This document shows positions 6,910 to 15,194 of a stretch of 44,625 nt of DNA, one piece after another (the stretch's first letter is position 1; every line of letters begins with the position of its first letter). The notes beneath the pieces are model-generated. The model made no database searches and was not told the DNA's origin. It saw only the letters and a list, made by a program, of their open reading frames with translations. Origin of the DNA: a virus; IMG/VR virus record IMGVR_UViG_3300010371_000049, positions 1-44,625 of that record; one strand, given 5' to 3'. The position numbers and the translations under genes are program-made.

Positions 6910-8088
6910 TTAATGAAAATCACTATTATTTTTATCTAGATAATAGGAATCACTTATATATTTTAGAACTTTTCTTCCAGCAATGGACTGTGTTTCATAT
7001 GCAGGTTTAATTATCACACCTTCTTTAATTTTTTGTTCGGAACATAAAGTAGAAGGATGTGTATTTGCAAGTCTATGAATTAAATTTGCCTCATAAGGAC
7101 CTTCGTATAATACCGGAACTTTTGGTAATCCCCAATATTCAACAATATCTTGAAAGTGGTTAGTATTTAAATATGTATTATAATCTTTGCCAACTTCTTG
7201 AATATCAAACAAAGCTAATTTTCGTTCACCTTTTACACATCCATAATTATAATTTTTTTGAATACCATCACCATAAACTTCTCCATAAACTACATATCCT
7301 TCTGGAATACGTTTTTCTAAATCATATTTTTTTACCATTTCTAAGTAAATGTTATCATCATAATAACCTTTATATTTCTTTTTGTATTGTAATTGTACCC
7401 GTCGGGACCCATAAACAAATTCATATGGTTTAGTAATTTTTAAGAAATATTTTACCTTATCCCAAAATGTTCGTGGTACAAAGGGAACCCAACCCGCTCG
7501 GAAATTGCATCCATGGATTTTTTCTGTAACAAAAACAATTTCACCTTGTTCAAAGAGATTCTTATACCATTTAAAATGTTGAATGTCGGTATATTCTTTA
7601 AAATATGGATTCTTATTTTTCTTTGATACCTGATTACCACTTGTGTTAGATTGGAACTTTGGTTCAGGTGGTTCATATTTCCGAATATCTAATTTTTCTG
7701 CAAAACTATCTCCAACTTTATATTCATAAATACCAATTTGTTCTGGAGTAACAAGCATTCCTTGGGATAATTGACCACGAATTTTAATTGATCGTACCCT
7801 ATGTTTATGTAGAGTAATTTTTGAACCTGGTGGAAATAAAATGTTTTCTACATCATCAGGCAAAACAGAATCAACAGGAATATATAATGCTAAATTACCA
7901 ACTTGAAATTGTCCTTTTCCTACAACACAAGTCCATCCTTCAATAAGAGCAAATTCTAATCTATCTGCATTCGAATGTGGTAAAATTTCTTTAATTTCAA
8001 AAATTTCTACTTTTTGTAAATCACCTTTTGGTTCCTCTTTAGGAACATTTGGTGTAATAGATGCTTTTTTTCGAGCAAATGAAATCAT
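6910..8088 (-). CDS. RNA ligase with N-terminal OB-like domain
   Basis: From ATG 8088 the protein has 392 residues. A longer TTG start at 8124 coincides with a TTGACA promoter box and is unlikely. Residues 20-140 look like the OB-type domain of the Deinococcus DraRnl (Rnl5) group. The nucleotidyltransferase core follows: motif I EKIHG with lysine nucleophile about 190, YGSRR, a YGEVYG motif IIIa, KLALFDI, EGVIIKP motif IV and RKVLKYIS motif V. It seals nicks or breaks in RNA. It is divergent from a metallophosphoesterase and a PseT-like kinase/phosphatase, which together make a plausible RNA-repair set. Confidence 0.8.
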   Translation of the reverse strand: MISFARKKASITPNVPKEEPKGDLQKVEIFEIKEILPHSNADRLEFALIEGWTCVVGKGQFQVGNLALYIPVDSVLPDDVENILFPPGSKITLHKHRVRSIKIRGQLSQGMLVTPEQIGIYEYKVGDSFAEKLDIRKYEPPEPKFQSNTSGNQVSKKNKNPYFKEYTDIQHFKWYKNLFEQGEIVFVTEKIHGCNFRAGWVPFVPRTFWDKVKYFLKITKPYEFVYGSRRVQLQYKKKYKGYYDDNIYLEMVKKYDLEKRIPEGYVVYGEVYGDGIQKNYNYGCVKGERKLALFDIQEVGKDYNTYLNTNHFQDIVEYWGLPKVPVLYEGPYEANLIHRLANTHPSTLCSEQKIKEGVIIKPAYETQSIAGRKVLKYISDSYYLDKNNSDFH

Positions 8089-8096
8089 ATTTTTTA

Positions 8097-8124
8097 AATG
8101 TAACAGAAAATTATCTTTTGTCAA
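8097..8124 (-). promoter_or_regulatory. Promoter for the RNA ligase gene
   Basis: Minus-strand TTGACA (8119-8124), 16 bp, TACATT (8097-8102), eight bases before ATG 8088. The short distance gives an almost leaderless transcript, as at 2523, 10740 and 31312. Confidence 0.45.
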
Positions 8125-8159
8125 ATTAATTTGTTACTATCTATTAAAAGAGATAATTT

Positions 8160-8417
8160 ATGGAATGGTTAACATTAGAGGACGCTTTAAAAGAAGCAGA
8201 ATCACTCACTATAACAGTTTTAATTGAATTAACAAAACCATCAGGAACAACTTGTCATTTTGTTGAAATCAATGGTATTGCCGAATTCAAATCATTAGTT
8301 GGTAATTTAGATAAATTGGTAAATTCTAAAAAGATTATCAAATATACTGTAACAAATATAAACGATTTACATGCCACTAGTTTGAATGACTTTTTACAGA
8401 AAGCAAGAAGGAAATAA
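8160..8417 (+). CDS. Hypothetical protein (85 aa)
   Basis: The ATG at 8160 is preceded by AAGAGA, a weak ribosome site, and by a poor TTGTCA/TATTAA promoter (8118-8147). The sequence (MEWLTLEDALKEAESLTITV) has alternating helices and strands and no motif I recognise. It ends two bases before the TTG start of the metallophosphoesterase gene, and its last codons carry that gene's AAGGA ribosome site, so the two are co-translated. Confidence 0.55.
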   Translation: MEWLTLEDALKEAESLTITVLIELTKPSGTTCHFVEINGIAEFKSLVGNLDKLVNSKKIIKYTVTNINDLHATSLNDFLQKARRK

Positions 8418-8419
8418 TT

Positions 8420-9163
8420 TTGCGATATCTTATTATTCCAGATATTCATGAAAAGATTGATAAAACATTAGATATTCTTGAACAAATACCAAAAAAATAT
8501 GGCACCGACAAAACCATATTTCTTGGTGATATCTATGATATTTTAGCTCCTTATGATCCACTACGGACACGATTGGCAGCCAGATTACATAAAAGATTAA
8601 TCAATGAATGTATTGTACTTTGGGGAAATCATGACATTCAATATTTTTATGAAGACGTAAAAGGAATCCATTCATCTGGTTATCATCCAAGAAGAACAGA
8701 TATTATTTTTGATGAATTTGGTATGGACAAAATCACTGATTATATGAATAAAATCAAATTTTTTGAAATGTTACATAATGATAATCCAGAAAAAAGGTTT
8801 TTAATTTCACATGCTGGTGTTCATAGTTCTTTCTTAAATGATTATAGTCCGTTATGGTCTCAATTACATAACCAAAGTATGTTTGCTTTAATGGCTTTAA
8901 AAAGAGGTGAAATGCACCAATTTATTGGTGCTGGATTAAGTGTAGGTGGTAAACAACCATATGGTGGAATTATTTGGTTACGTGATTGGGAAATGGATTA
9001 TATCGGTATCAATCAAATAGTAGGGCATACTGAAAATGATAACGTAAGAAAATATCCAAATCAAATTGGTAATCAAAAATTTATTAACTATTGTATTGAC
9101 ACAAATTTACATCATCTTGCTATACTAGATGATGAAGGTAATATAGAAATTATAGACATTTAG
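8420..9163 (+). CDS. Metallophosphoesterase
   Basis: The start is a TTG at 8420, supported by AAGGAAATAATT just upstream. This 247-residue protein has the calcineurin-like metal motifs in order: IPDIHEK, FLGDIYD, LWGNHDI, ISHAGVH and GHTEND. These bind a two-metal centre that hydrolyses phosphomonoesters or diesters. Candidates are protein Ser/Thr phosphatase or a nucleic-acid 2',3'-cyclic phosphate or phosphate end-processing activity. The neighbouring kinase/phosphatase and RNA ligase make the second attractive, since bacterial Pnkp combines a metallophosphoesterase, a kinase and a ligase. This is inference from context. Confidence 0.8.
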   Translation: MRYLIIPDIHEKIDKTLDILEQIPKKYGTDKTIFLGDIYDILAPYDPLRTRLAARLHKRLINECIVLWGNHDIQYFYEDVKGIHSSGYHPRRTDIIFDEFGMDKITDYMNKIKFFEMLHNDNPEKRFLISHAGVHSSFLNDYSPLWSQLHNQSMFALMALKRGEMHQFIGAGLSVGGKQPYGGIIWLRDWEMDYIGINQIVGHTENDNVRKYPNQIGNQKFINYCIDTNLHHLAILDDEGNIEIIDI

Positions 9164-9166
9164 CAT

Positions 9167-10045
9167 ATGGAACAAACTGTATACATAACACATGGCCTGC
9201 CGGGATCTGGAAAATCAACTTGGGCAAAAAATCTTGTTTTACCATCAGAAGGTAAAATTGTCCGAGTCAATAATGATGATGTCCGGGAAGAATTGAATAT
9301 CAACCAAAAAAATTGGGATTATAAAAAAGAAAAGATTGTAAAAGCACATTTCTATGATCTCTTATCCAGAAATTTGGCACTTGGTAATAATGTTGTTTGT
9401 GATAACACTTATTTGAATCCAAAAACATTAAATCATTTACAAAATTGGTTAGAAGAATTTTATCCAAATGTAAAACAAGAATTTGTAGATTTTACTCATG
9501 TACATCCAAATGAATGTATTGACCGAGATAAACAAAGAGCAAAAAATGGGGAACGGTCGTGCGGTTGGGAAGTTATTTGGAAAATGTATTGTGAGTTTCT
9601 ATTACCAAAACAAAATTTGGTAACATATGACAGTACCAAAGATAATACCATAATTTGCGATTTAGATGGTACATTATGTAATCTAAATGGTAGAAATCCT
9701 TACGATGCATCCACCTGTCAACATGATTTACCGAATTATGCTATTTTGGATCTTTTGTGCCGATATAAATTACCTATTTGTTTTGTTTCTGGTAGGTGTG
9801 ATAAATTTAGAAATAATACCCTAGAATTTCTAAAAACTCATGGATCACCGTTGAAATTCCATCTCTTCATGAGAAAAGATGGTGATACAAGAAAAGATTG
9901 GATTATTAAAAAAGAAATTTTTGATAATGAGATTAAACCAAAATATAATGTCTTTTTTGCTATAGATGACAGAAATTCTATTATCCGTATGTGGAAGGTA
10001 GAAGGTATTCAAGTTTTCAGCGTAGGACATGGATATGAGTTTTAA
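9167..10045 (+). CDS. pseT: Polynucleotide 5'-kinase / 3'-phosphatase (T4 PseT type)
   Basis: At 292 residues it is close to T4 Pnkp (301). The N-terminal kinase has a P-loop GLPGSGKST (10-18). The C-terminal half is a HAD phosphatase: DLDGTL (165-170), SGR (208-210), a lysine-containing RKDW segment (about 242) and DDRN (267-270). In T4 this enzyme heals tRNA cut by host anticodon nuclease by phosphorylating the 5'-OH and removing the 2',3' phosphate, before RNA ligase seals it. It overlaps the next gene by 17 bases and follows the metallophosphoesterase by 3 bases. Confidence 0.88.
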   Translation: MEQTVYITHGLPGSGKSTWAKNLVLPSEGKIVRVNNDDVREELNINQKNWDYKKEKIVKAHFYDLLSRNLALGNNVVCDNTYLNPKTLNHLQNWLEEFYPNVKQEFVDFTHVHPNECIDRDKQRAKNGERSCGWEVIWKMYCEFLLPKQNLVTYDSTKDNTIICDLDGTLCNLNGRNPYDASTCQHDLPNYAILDLLCRYKLPICFVSGRCDKFRNNTLEFLKTHGSPLKFHLFMRKDGDTRKDWIIKKEIFDNEIKPKYNVFFAIDDRNSIIRMWKVEGIQVFSVGHGYEF

Positions 10046-10694
10046 AGATCCTGAATTATTCGGTAAGATTGTAAAATACAATTTATATGAATTTATTGAT
10101 GCTTTATGGACAACATATCATACGCATGGATATGTTACAAAACAAGCAGCAATTGGTAACAATAAGAAAACTCCTACCATTCAAAAAGTAAGAGATATTC
10201 TTAAACAAAAATCCTTAACCTTAACCATTGAAGAATTGGATATTATTATTGATGATGTTTTCCAAACACTACAAAAACAATCTCCGTTAAATGATCGATT
10301 TTTGGGTTTTTATAACAAATTTAATATAAAAACACAAACCTTAACAGAAAACGATAGACGAAAAAATGTAATTGCTGATTTAGAAATACCAAAATTATGT
10401 CCTATTGCCTTTGCTCTTCCAAATCCACGAATTCTAAAAAAACCAAAACCAAAAGTATCAGATCCAGACAAAACTTATAAATTCTTTGGAAAATACATAG
10501 GTATTCAAGATAATGCTCATCATTTTATAGATCATAAAGCAAATCACTATATGTTTGTACATACCGAGGATTTGGTTATGCATATTGATTCATTTTATAT
10601 TTTGGATATTATCAATGTAACAACAAACATACGGCATTCCAAGTATTATGGTATTATGGAAAATGTTAAACTTCATATATTTCAAATGTCATAA
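10029..10694 (+). CDS. Hypothetical protein (about 221 aa)
   Basis: The gene starts inside the end of the kinase gene; ATG 10029 or 10035 are both possible. The N-terminal 100 residues are helical (NLYEFIDALWTTYHTHGYV). A basic Pro-rich hinge (ILKKPKPKVSDPDK) separates them from a beta-rich C-terminal 80 residues (KFFGKYIGIQDNAHHFIDHK), reminiscent of a small binding domain. I do not recognise the family. It may take part in the same repair or RNA-handling unit because of translational coupling, but that is only context. Confidence 0.55.
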   Translation: MDMSFKDPELFGKIVKYNLYEFIDALWTTYHTHGYVTKQAAIGNNKKTPTIQKVRDILKQKSLTLTIEELDIIIDDVFQTLQKQSPLNDRFLGFYNKFNIKTQTLTENDRRKNVIADLEIPKLCPIAFALPNPRILKKPKPKVSDPDKTYKFFGKYIGIQDNAHHFIDHKANHYMFVHTEDLVMHIDSFYILDIINVTTNIRHSKYYGIMENVKLHIFQMS

Positions 10695-10701
10695 AACTTT
10701 C

Positions 10702-10730
10702 TTGACATTACATTTGGAACCTGATATTAT
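10702..10730 (+). promoter_or_regulatory. Strong sigma70-like promoter with extended -10
   Basis: TTGACA (10702-10707), 17 bp, TGA then TATTAT (10725-10730). The ATG of the next gene is at 10740, so the expected transcript is nearly leaderless. It probably starts the replication operon. Confidence 0.75.
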
Positions 10731-10739
10731 AAGTCCAAC

Positions 10740-11909
10740 ATGAAAAGAACCAAAAAAGAAAAGAAAAGTAGAACACCAAAATTTAAGGATATTTCCGATG
10801 CGGTAGCATGGGGTCCAGAACCAAAATGGACTGGTGTTATATTTTATACTGATTCTGATTACCAAGATTACTTGGGATCTGCATTGAATTGGTATTCATA
10901 CATGACGGATAGCGAAAAACAGAAAAAGTATGTTCTAGATTACGTTACCGCCAATCAAAATGAATTTCCAAATAAGTTTGTAAATGTGTTATCTAGGATA
11001 CATGAACGTTGGTTCATATCCATTGGATCCATGGCTAGAATTGCCATGCTTGATGCTCCTATTACAGCCGAACAAAAAACAATGCTAATTAGTAGGATTC
11101 TTAACATTAAAAATAATGTAATGGAACCTACAGAAAATGTTATCAAGACAAAACCTTTAATTGTGGATCCAATCGTTTGTGGTTTGATTTCAACATTAGA
11201 TCGACACATAGATGGTTTTATTGATGGCACCGTGAAAAGTTTGGATAAATTAGAAGTAAAGTCAATTATATTACAATCAAAAGTAAATCCTTCACAGTTA
11301 GCTAAAGTTGTTTCCAAATATCAAAATCTTATAAAAGAAATTAAGATATCTAACAGTTTTGAAGATTCGGACGAAATTTCAAATTTGGATCCAAATTTTC
11401 AAATTTTTGAGGCCTATTCTCACCTGACAATAGAAGAAGGAGAAGAAATAATTCGCTTTTTGAGCCGTGTTTCAGACTCCCTATCAATCGTTCCTAGGGC
11501 CTCCTATACTACGCAACGTAAGCCAAGGAAAAAGAAAGTGAAGGCGGCTGAACAACTGCTGAAAAAATTTGTATATAGGCAGTCAGACACAAAATTAAAA
11601 ATTCAATCGGTATCTCCAACAAGTTTTCTGGGATCAAAAGGTCTTTTAGTCTATCACGTGGAAACCAGAAAAGCTTGTGTATTTTATGCCAAGGATGACA
11701 AAGGATTACAAGTTTCTGGATCATCAATTCGAAATTACGATGAAGACAAGAGTTATTGTAAGATTATTAGGAAACCAGAAAATGTTGTACCAAATCTCAT
11801 GGTAGGAACTAAAACAGCAGCAGAACGGTTATTAGATGGATTGAATGTAACACCTCAATTTGCTCGGAGTAAAATCAACGAGGATACCTTGCTTTTACGA
11901 GTTTTCTGA
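10740..11909 (+). CDS. Conserved T4-like (cyanophage-type) hypothetical protein
   Basis: This 389-residue protein starts with a basic stretch (MKRTKKEKKSRTPKFKD). Its last third has a distinctive region: YRQSDTKLKIQSVSP, LLVYHVETRKACVFYAKDD, LQVSGSSIRNYDEDKS, then RKPENV. I recall the same order (a strand ending in an xKTRKLG-like motif, GLSVKGT, NFDExxS, RKPE) in conserved hypothetical proteins of T4-like cyanophages near replication genes. The function is unknown. It opens the operon leading to RNase H, gp59 and gp32, under a strong promoter. Confidence 0.6.
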   Translation: MKRTKKEKKSRTPKFKDISDAVAWGPEPKWTGVIFYTDSDYQDYLGSALNWYSYMTDSEKQKKYVLDYVTANQNEFPNKFVNVLSRIHERWFISIGSMARIAMLDAPITAEQKTMLISRILNIKNNVMEPTENVIKTKPLIVDPIVCGLISTLDRHIDGFIDGTVKSLDKLEVKSIILQSKVNPSQLAKVVSKYQNLIKEIKISNSFEDSDEISNLDPNFQIFEAYSHLTIEEGEEIIRFLSRVSDSLSIVPRASYTTQRKPRKKKVKAAEQLLKKFVYRQSDTKLKIQSVSPTSFLGSKGLLVYHVETRKACVFYAKDDKGLQVSGSSIRNYDEDKSYCKIIRKPENVVPNLMVGTKTAAERLLDGLNVTPQFARSKINEDTLLLRVF

Positions 11910-11930
11910 TATATAATTAAAGAAAACTCT

Positions 11931-12236
11931 ATGCTTACATTTAAAAAACAAATCATTACAACAGAAATTGAAGAAGATATATTGGTGCTAGCTACTTGCG
12001 ATGCTTGTGCCAAACTTTTAGAAATTAAAGATAATAATACTCCAGGAGTCCTTTATTTCAATATTGGAGGAGGATACGGAGATTATATTGATGGAAGTAT
12101 TTGTGGTATTATTTGCACAGAATGCATTAATAAATTAAAACAATTATTTCCAAAAATGTTTGAACAATATAGTGATGGTGTTAATAACCGTGAATTTATT
12201 TATGGGAAATCACCAAATTCGGTGGCGACCGAATGA
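11931..12236 (+). CDS. Small CxxC/CxxC protein, unknown function
   Basis: This 101-residue protein has two Cys pairs, TCDAC near residue 24 and ICTEC near residue 63, separated by about 36 residues with a GGGYGDY turn between. That fits a zinc-ribbon-like fold. Its stop overlaps the RNase H start (ATGA at 12233-12236), so the two are translationally coupled. No specific function can be given. Confidence 0.6.
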   Translation: MLTFKKQIITTEIEEDILVLATCDACAKLLEIKDNNTPGVLYFNIGGGYGDYIDGSICGIICTECINKLKQLFPKMFEQYSDGVNNREFIYGKSPNSVATE

Positions 12237-13120
12237 TTCTCCTAGATTTTAATGGTACCATTTTATCAAGCCTCTCTGCTCAATTAGCACAAAATAAATC
12301 ACTGCAAATTGAAGAAGACTTGGTCCGACATTTCATTTTAAATACACTTCGGTCATACAAACAAAAATTTGAAACCAAATATGGTAGGATTGTAATTTGT
12401 AATGATGGACGAAACTACTGGCGCAAAACTGTATTTCCAAATTACAAATCAACTAGAAAAAAGACTAGGGAAGATTCTGGATTAGATTGGAATAAAATTT
12501 TCCAATTTGCTAACAAAATTCGGGATGAAATAAAAACCAATTTACCATATCAAAATCTGTATATCGATCAAGCGGAAGCAGATGATATTATCGCCATTAT
12601 AACGAAACATTATCACAGCCGCGAAAAAATTCTAATCATTTCTTCTGATAAAGATTTGACTCAATTACAAAAATATTCCTATGTGGAACAATATTCACCT
12701 ATCCTGAAAAAAATGTACAAGGTGGAGGATCCATTTGTTTCTTTAAATTTGCATATTCTGATGGGTGATTCTGGTGATGCTGTTCCAAATTTTCTCAGTC
12801 CAGATGATACCTTTGTAAATGGTATCCGTTCAAAAAGTTTATCTAAGAAGAGTTTAGAACTTTGGTCCAAATTGAATCCAGAGGATTTTTGTACTCCTAA
12901 AATGCTTGTTGGATATCATCGAAACAAAGAATTAATTGATTTTGATTACATTCCAAAATCTATTGAAATGGAAATACTAAATCAATTTCGACAACCTTAT
13001 TTTGATTCAAATAGTCAAATTTTTCCATATTTTGTTAAAAATAAACTCACAAACTTACTACAATCCATCAATCAATTTAAAGTAGAAAAATCGAAAGGCG
13101 CATTAGAATGTCACTTTTAG
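12233..13120 (+). CDS. rnh: T4-type RNase H (5'-3' FEN-like exonuclease)
   Basis: This 295-residue protein (T4 Rnh is 305) has the acidic metal ligands of FEN-family nucleases: D5 (LLDFNG), D58 (ICNDGRNYWRK), E115/D117/D118 (AEADDII), D139/D141 (SSDKDLTQL) and D179/D182 (LMGDSGDAVPNF). It removes RNA primers from lagging-strand fragments. Its position upstream of the gp33-like, 59 and 32 genes matches the T4 order. It overlaps the next gene by 13 bases. Confidence 0.88.
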   Translation: MILLDFNGTILSSLSAQLAQNKSLQIEEDLVRHFILNTLRSYKQKFETKYGRIVICNDGRNYWRKTVFPNYKSTRKKTREDSGLDWNKIFQFANKIRDEIKTNLPYQNLYIDQAEADDIIAIITKHYHSREKILIISSDKDLTQLQKYSYVEQYSPILKKMYKVEDPFVSLNLHILMGDSGDAVPNFLSPDDTFVNGIRSKSLSKKSLELWSKLNPEDFCTPKMLVGYHRNKELIDFDYIPKSIEMEILNQFRQPYFDSNSQIFPYFVKNKLTNLLQSINQFKVEKSKGALECHF

Positions 13121-13716
13121 TTCCAGAAATTTTAACGGCAGTCCATACTGCTAAAGATAATAAACAAAGAAAAAAGATTCTGTTAGATCGGCAAAATAAT
13201 ACTCCAGCATTGCGTTTTATTCTTCGGTTAACATATTCTCCTTGGATCAATTTCAAAGTTCCATTTCCAAAAGATGTCAAAACAGATAATCGTCCAGCAG
13301 GTCTGACATTAACTAATCTAAATGGTGAATATAAAAGATTATTAGTATTCACTGATTTGGATTCGAGAAATGTTGAACCAAAAAAATTAACCAAATTGTT
13401 GAGTAGTTTTCTAAGTGGTTTATATGAAAAGGAAGTAAAATTATTGGAATTTGTATGGGCAAGAAATTTACCAATTAATGGATTGGATGCTGATTTTGTT
13501 CATGAAACATTTCCTGGTATTTTGGATGTAAATCATTATCAATATCCAAATGATGTAGAACAAAAAAAGGCAGTAGATGTAATTCCACAAGAAGAAAAGA
13601 AAGAACCTAAAAAGAAGGGTGCTGGACGACCTGCAGGAGCAAAAACAAAGAATCATACAAAACCACCAAGGAAACATGCACCAGATGGTAAGTTTCTTCC
13701 CAGATCGGCCGAATAA
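13108..13716 (+). CDS. Conserved phage protein with basic AT-hook-like tail
   Basis: Residues 1-150 (AKDNKQRKKILLDRQNNTPA, FILRLTYSPWINFKVP, then a FPGIL segment) resemble a family of T4-like phage hypothetical proteins, which I believe is the DUF6433 type. The last 45 residues are Lys/Pro/Gly-rich with GRPAGAKTK, an AT-hook-like element, so DNA binding is likely. It lies where T4 carries dsbA, between rnh and 33, but the sequence does not let me call it DsbA. Confidence 0.55.
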   Translation: MSLLVPEILTAVHTAKDNKQRKKILLDRQNNTPALRFILRLTYSPWINFKVPFPKDVKTDNRPAGLTLTNLNGEYKRLLVFTDLDSRNVEPKKLTKLLSSFLSGLYEKEVKLLEFVWARNLPINGLDADFVHETFPGILDVNHYQYPNDVEQKKAVDVIPQEEKKEPKKKGAGRPAGAKTKNHTKPPRKHAPDGKFLPRSAE

Positions 13717-13738
13717 ATAAATTATGTAAAAGGGTTGT

Positions 13739-14290
13739 ATGTTTGATAAAATTATCGAGGTAATATTACAATTCCTCGATTTATTTTGTTTTTGGTTTAT
13801 CAATGCTGATTATGAAGGATCTTTGGTATTAAGATTTGGTATATTCAATCGGATAGCCAAACGAGGATTTAATTGGAAATATCCATTTAATATTGAGAAG
13901 GTATTATCCACAAATATTGCAATTAGAACATTAAGAGTAGAACCACAATCCATAATGACTGTTGATGGTAAGGAAATTATCATATCAGCGGTCATTACGT
14001 ATAAAGTAGAAGATATTAAATTATTCCTCATTGATGTAGAAGGTGATAAAGAAGTATTGGATGATTCCACATTCGGTATTATTTCTGAGTTTGTTCGCTC
14101 CAAAACATTAACGGAGTTAATTGAAATCAATATAGCCAATGAAATATCAAAGAAAACAAGAATTGTTGCAAAAAAATACGGGGTTAATGTAATTAGTGTC
14201 CAATTAAGAGATTTTACTAAATCTCGTTCAATTCGATTAATTATGGATCATAATATACCTAGTACAGTTGAAAATCATTATGTAATTTGA
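13739..14290 (+). CDS. SPFH / Band-7 (prohibitin-like) membrane protein
   Basis: A hydrophobic N-terminus (IIEVILQFLDLFCFWF) precedes a Band-7 domain: EGSLVLRFGIFNRIAKRGFN, SIMTVDGKEIIISAVITYKV, a regularly placed VRSKTLTEL and a RIVAKKYGVNVISVQLRDF segment. At 183 residues it contains essentially only the SPFH core, without the long coiled coil of stomatins. SPFH proteins scaffold membrane proteins and modulate FtsH-type proteases. In a phage it may protect lytic or replication factors at the membrane. It is embedded in the replication operon. Confidence 0.7.
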   Translation: MFDKIIEVILQFLDLFCFWFINADYEGSLVLRFGIFNRIAKRGFNWKYPFNIEKVLSTNIAIRTLRVEPQSIMTVDGKEIIISAVITYKVEDIKLFLIDVEGDKEVLDDSTFGIISEFVRSKTLTELIEINIANEISKKTRIVAKKYGVNVISVQLRDFTKSRSIRLIMDHNIPSTVENHYVI

Positions 14291-14297
14291 TATAATC

Positions 14298-14579
14298 ATG
14301 TTGATGGCAAGTCCCACATTACAAGCATTACAAATAAATCCTATCAATTTTTCCCAATTAGTATTTGAAAAAGCAAAAACAGATAAAATTTTGCATCACC
14401 AGGCAGTAATTGAAGTGGCAAATTCACTTGGAATGGATACAGAAACTACTGAAGGTATTCAAAATATTGTAAAAACACTTCTTACTCCTTTATTGGTAAC
14501 TAAAATTCAAGAAGATGGAATTATGTTTCATATGATTAAACCAAATAATACCGAAAAAATTCAGGATGAATGGTTCTAA
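14298..14579 (+). CDS. 33: Candidate late-transcription coactivator gp33
   Basis: The assignment is mainly positional: the gene sits directly before 59 and 32 and after rnh, as gene 33 does in T4 relatives. The 93-residue product (T4 gp33 has 112) is helical, with FSQLVFEKAKTDKILHHQAV and a later NIVKTLLTPLLVTKIQEDG, which I read as resembling the short helical gp33 of cyanophages. gp33 bridges RNA polymerase and the sliding clamp at late promoters, which would fit the late-promoter-like motifs here. ATG 14298 or 14304 can be the start. Confidence 0.5.
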   Translation: MLMASPTLQALQINPINFSQLVFEKAKTDKILHHQAVIEVANSLGMDTETTEGIQNIVKTLLTPLLVTKIQEDGIMFHMIKPNNTEKIQDEWF

Positions 14580-15194
14580 ATGACAGGTCCAGAAGTTTAT
14601 AACCTATGGACTGCAATGAAATTACACTTTACCACCGAGCAATACGATTATATCAAATATAATGGTAAAGTTAAACCAATCAAGGAACAACATTTTTTAG
14701 TTAATAAATGTAGATATTTTTGCCAAAAATTATCATCTGAACCAAAAGGACAATTAGAAAACTTAATGGTTTCTAATTTTGTATATAATGACAATTTAAA
14801 ATGGATTGGTGATTTGGATGAAAATATTTTATTGGATTGGCAAAAAAAGATGGATGGTATTACTTATCAATTTAGACAAGAATGTAAAGAAATCAAAGAA
14901 TATCTAGATGAAAATCATTTAAATTGGAACGATTTACATAAACCAAAAGAAAATACTTTTCCTCTAATTGTTCAAATGGTATTACAAAATGATATTAATT
15001 TAGAAACTTTTTTGATTTTTGATTCTTTCTTTCATTTTATAGGAAAATATGATAAAATATATTCTGATAATCCTATTTGGAAAGAATTTAAATTTAAAGC
15101 TTTAAAGTATGAGAAATTTTTACCGTGGTTGCATAATGGTAAAGCAAAAGAAGAAAAATATAAAATAGCAAAGGAGATTTTTTGTCCAAATTAA
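14580..15194 (+). CDS. 59: Helicase loader gp59
   Basis: This 204-residue protein (T4 gp59 has 217) opens with a VYNLWTAMKLHF segment and then YDYIKYNGKV, the same order as T4 VYKLYLMIKQH and YDVIKYN. It keeps the NFVYNDNLKWIGDL region and the C-terminal LETFLIFDSFFHFIGKYD. gp59 loads the replicative helicase at forks covered with gp32. The ATG directly follows the stop of the preceding gene, and the gene ends 13 bases inside the next one. Confidence 0.85.
   Translation: MTGPEVYNLWTAMKLHFTTEQYDYIKYNGKVKPIKEQHFLVNKCRYFCQKLSSEPKGQLENLMVSNFVYNDNLKWIGDLDENILLDWQKKMDGITYQFRQECKEIKEYLDENHLNWNDLHKPKENTFPLIVQMVLQNDINLETFLIFDSFFHFIGKYDKIYSDNPIWKEFKFKALKYEKFLPWLHNGKAKEEKYKIAKEIFCPN

Noticed and set aside
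8089-8124. Longer RNA ligase start at TTG 8124
   Set aside because: The TTG is the first part of a TTGACA promoter box; ATG 8088 has the right spacing downstream and gives a normal domain start.
10955-11317. 120-codon antisense frame inside the 389-aa gene
   Set aside because: The sense gene has a strong promoter and coherent protein features; the antisense frame has neither.
13077-13394. Antisense frame across the rnh/DUF6433-like boundary
   Set aside because: It is antisense to two well-supported genes and shows no motif or start signal.
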